This document shows, in pieces, positions 58,371 to 64,000 of a stretch of DNA of 64,000 bases (its first letter is position 1; each line of letters starts with the position of its first letter). Position numbers and translations under genes: made by a program. This stretch comes from Mesaphorura yosii (lineage: Eukaryota > Arthropoda > Collembola > Poduromorpha > Tullbergiidae). The stretch spans positions 1-64,000 of the forward strand of contig WIXG01000355.1 of assembly GCA_009869945.1 (NCBI GenBank), given 5' to 3'. The notes beneath the pieces are model-generated. The model searched no databases and had not been told where the DNA came from. It saw only the letters and a list, made by a program, of their open reading frames with translations.

Positions 58371-59420
58371 GATGATGCTGGATTCGTCCTTTCGGAGTTG
58401 AGATGTCCGGAGTTGTTATAGCAGGTTGGAGGCTTGCAAGGGCAGTTTCTGGAGAGCAAGTGAATAGATTGCGGTTCTTGGCAGCCGCCTTTTATACTCA
58501 GGGCTGGAGAGGGCTCGCACACTCGCTGATTGTTGTTTACGACAATACCATGGTAAACATGGTTCATCGCGATGGTGACCTTCCCCGTTGGGAGCAGCCA
58601 GTCATATACTCGGCTAACATTGAACCACGAAGAGCCTTTGTTATTCCATCTCCGCTACTGCTGGAAAAGGGTACAGTGCTGGAGAGTGAAAGGATTGAGT
58701 GGCCTCGGCCTTGGCGGTCCTCTTCTTCTCAATCTTGGAGTTATAAATAAAGAGACTTTCAAGAGCAAAAGGACGGAGGGACACTTGTTTACCAGCGGAG
58801 AAGCTGTCGGAGAGAAAGGCTCCGGTCGAAGGCCACTTCGACGGCCATCGGCTGGTTTGTTGAACTCTCCGTTGCTTCTGCTGTTGATTTTGAGGTCTCC
58901 ATGTAATGAACAAAGCGAGGGCAACGGTTTCACTGTTCCTCCCGCAAGATGGATCCACTCTCCAATCCCGCAATCGATTCGTCAACTGCAGCTCCACTCC
59001 TTCTCTTCTACTCCGCTGGCTGAGTGCAGGTGAGCTGCTGTTAATGTGTGCACTGCTGGCTGGCCGTCATCGTCGTGTCTTCAACTCGCATCAGCAGCAG
59101 CGGAAAATGGAGAAGCAGCCAGCCTCTGAGACGGAGTACAGAGAAGCGAGAGCAGAATTACCAAATCTCTGAACCACCACTTTGACTTTGACGTGAAGTG
59201 CGGCGGAGTTTCTTCTCCATTAATAATTCTCCACTTCCAACTCGGGGACTCCCCTCTAATTGAGAAGAGACTCGGGAACTCTTGAAGAATGGACTCTGGA
59301 AGAGTGGCGGCGAACGTGCTCTGAACGGGAAAGGCGACTGACGGTTCAGTGGTGTGTGAAACTCCTCCGTCGTCACAGAGGGACTCTGATAATTAGGCAA
59401 CCGACCCCAGCAGTCAGAAA
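58371..59420 (+). other. Upstream region of GSK3
   Basis: Several open but motif-free frames; none reads as a protein. Probably promoter and 5' leader of GSK3, divergent to the IRVP-repeat gene. Confidence 0.4.
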
Positions 59421-61842
<2,422 letters not shown>

Positions 61843-62455
61843 AAATGAATAGATTTTAGACATAGCTGTAAGACTTTTTGATCGGGAGGACGACGAGGTC
61901 CTTCTCTGGCCGCAGGATGCACTGAGGATTCCGTTTTAATTATGCAAATGACCCCGCAGGGATTTAGCAGTTCTTTTCTGTTTTGTACACGTGCCCACAC
62001 TCGGAACTGCTTTTCGATCAGGACTGCGCCCCCACTCATCTTTAGCCTACTGCTAGCCTACCACTTCGTGTACTTGGTGTAGTTAAGGCTTCTTCTGTAC
62101 ATTACGAGAGAGACTCTTTTGCATTAAAATAAATGAGGGGGAGACGCGATGAGAGCCGTTTTTCTTTTACTTCGTTTCCTGCACTTCATTCGACCTCCAG
62201 AATTTGGTCGAGACACTGGCGTCGTCACTGCCAGTTCCGCTCCGAATTGTGTGGAGAACAAAGTGTGAGTCACGCCCCGCTTACGGGAGAGCGCGAGCTG
62301 CTTGAAATCCTTTTCTCTACTTTCCCAGCAGCAACTCTAACACTGCACTCGAGTAGACACAAATCGCAGAAATGCAAATTCGCTCCAGGACGACGGGAAA
62401 GAACCAATGATGGGTTGAGCCCCTCCTTCGTACCTCCACTTGATTGCTCAACGCG
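61843..62455 (+). other. GSK3 3' UTR and PLC-beta upstream region
   Basis: AATAAA at 62128-62133 is the likely GSK3 polyA signal. The remaining 320 bp before the next ATG presumably hold the PLC-beta promoter. Confidence 0.5.
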
Positions 62456-64000
62456 ATGGCCGGTGCGAAACCGGACGTCATCCTCCCCCTGAGGAGAGTG
62501 GCGATCCCGGAGGAGATGGTCAAGGGAGCCAAATTTGTGAGGTGGGAGGAGGTGAGTTCCTCTCCTTGCCTTATCAACTGCCTTTCTAAAGGAGTGACTC
62601 TTAACACCCTAATCTTCTGCCCGCAGGACCCCACCCCCACCGCAATCCCCGTCACCCTCTCCATTGATGTACAAGGGCACTATTTGTCCTACTCTAATCA
62701 GCATAACGAAGTGGAGCTGCTGGACACCAGTTACATAAGGGACGCCCGGACGGGGAAGGCTGCTAGGATACCAAAGGACAAGGGGCTGGTTAAGTTGTTG
62801 CAGGTTGGGGAGGACGCCCCTCTGGAGTCGAAGACAGTGACTGTTGTGTATGGGTCGGACTTTGTGAATCTGAGCTACTTGAATTTCGTTTGTGGGAGTG
62901 GAGAGGTGGCGAGGGTGAGTGCGGTGGAGACCCCCGAAGGGGGGCACCCGTTAATCCATGCCCTTGACCCTTAATCTCTCTCCTACTACAGCTCTGGTCC
63001 TCCATCCTCCTCCAACTGGCTACAAATTTACTTCATCTGAATTCCTCTGCGATGGGCTACCTCCGGAAAGCGCATACTCGCCTCCAAACCCAGTTGGATA
63101 CGAGCGGGAAGGTTCAGATCTTGAATCTACTCAAATTATTCAGCAAAGAGGACAGGGACAGGGTTCAGAGGGCACTTGAGGCGGCTGGGCTGCCAAGTGG
63201 GAAGGTGAGTGACTGTAAAGCATTCGCTAACCAAGACTTGGAGGTAAACTACATTCTCTTGTCTAGACCGCCACCCTCCCCCCTTCCAGCTTCCCCTTCC
63301 CCTCCTTCTTCAACTTCTACTCTACTTTAATGGAGAGGAAAGAACTCCGATCAATCTTCACCCGCCTCACCGGAGGAAAACCGGAAATGACCGCCGCACA
63401 GTTTATGGACTTTTTGAATAATGAGCAGCGGGACCCCCGTTTAAATGAGATTCTGTACCCGTACACCACTCCCGAACGAGCAAAGGACCTGATTGAGCAA
63501 TTCGAGGTGGATGGAGACACCGCTTCAAAAGGATTACTCTCTTTTGATGGATTTCTCCGGTATACGCTATCAGAGGAGAACGGAATCATAAGCTTGGAGA
63601 GATACGAGTTGGCTGATGATTTGACACACCCGCTCAACCACTACTTTGTGAATAGTAGTCATAACACATATTTGACGGGGCACCAACTGGCAGGGAAGAG
63701 CTCGGTGGAGATCTACAGGCAGGCTCTGTTGGCGGGGTGCAGATGCGTGGAGCTGGATTTCTGGAATGGAAAGATGGAGGAGCCCGTTGTGGTGCATGGG
63801 TACACTCTTGTGCCGGATATACCGGCGAAGGTGAGTGGCGGGAAAATTGGTTTCAGGTTTCTCCAGCGGTTTATTGACTTGGCGATTTATCTTCTGTAGG
63901 ACGTTCTCGAAGCCATCTCCGACTCGGCCTTCCGCACCTCACCGCTCCCCCTCATCCTCTCCTTCGAGAACCATTGCAACCAGAAACAACAAGCTAAAAT
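62456..64000 (+). CDS. Phospholipase C-beta, 5' part
   Basis: Five exons are visible, all phase 0: 62456-62551, 62627-62914, 62992-63204, 63267-63830 and 63900 to the window end. The first ~420 residues are covered. N-terminal PH domain ([44 protein letters not shown]), EF-hand region ([40 protein letters not shown]), and the start of the catalytic X box with [17 protein letters not shown] (catalytic His) and [11 protein letters not shown]. The enzyme splits PIP2 into IP3 and diacylglycerol below Gq. The MAGA start and the exact motifs are closer to vertebrate PLC-beta1 and insect Plc21C than to norpA. The rest lies outside the window. Confidence 0.92.

Overview
The window is animal nuclear DNA: genes are split by short GT-AG introns, several end in AATAAA signals, there is a nuclear tRNA-Lys, and the set of conserved genes (neurexin, papilin, homothorax/Meis, GSK3/shaggy, phospholipase C-beta, a DHHC palmitoyltransferase) is that of a bilaterian. 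The neurexin C-terminus, the Meis-type first exon and an arthropod-style repetitive secreted protein point to an arthropod. A wax-ester-synthase-type acyltransferase, a DUF4855 protein and bacterial-looking fragments would fit a springtail (Collembola), but that is inference.

Layout. 1-7.4 kb: a tandem cluster of F-box-like genes with truncated copies, duplicated promoters and a chimeric fragment. 7.6-9.2 kb (minus): a WS/DGAT acyltransferase. 9.5-14.6 kb (minus): a complete alpha-neurexin in 11 exons, including a 27-nt micro-exon. 15.1-17.6 kb (plus): a membrane-anchored coiled-coil protein of RRBP1/kinectin type. 17.9-18.7 kb (minus): a small gene with two candidate first exons. 19.2-21.5 kb (minus): a secreted double-psi beta-barrel protein joined end to end with a tyrosine-kinase fragment that lacks its N-lobe. 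21.9-22.8 kb: a secreted chitin-binding protein.

24-36.5 kb is an accessory, gene-poor stretch. It holds an intronless DUF4855 gene, a TPR fragment and a dTDP-glucose-4,6-dehydratase fragment of bacterial look, a pseudokinase with a ZZ finger, a damaged chemoreceptor-like gene split by a perfect hairpin, a small Cys-rich secreted peptide, a frameshifted polysaccharide deacetylase and a frameshifted MATH-BTB gene.

37.8-64 kb is dense and conserved: papilin (22 exons, about 2515 aa), homothorax (7 exons, starting with a 12-nt coding exon), a ZDHHC3/7-type palmitoyltransferase, tRNA-Lys(UUU), a secreted IRVP-repeat protein, GSK3/shaggy, and the 5' part of a PLC-beta gene that runs off the window.

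Four related fold-back repeats sit in introns of papilin (two), GSK3 and the small minus-strand gene, so they look like a short non-autonomous element of this genome. Exon coordinates were worked out by hand from splice signals and reading phase. Phases close to full-length frames for neurexin, papilin, homothorax, GSK3, the ZDHHC gene, the acyltransferase and the RRBP1-like gene, which is good internal support. No homology search was possible.
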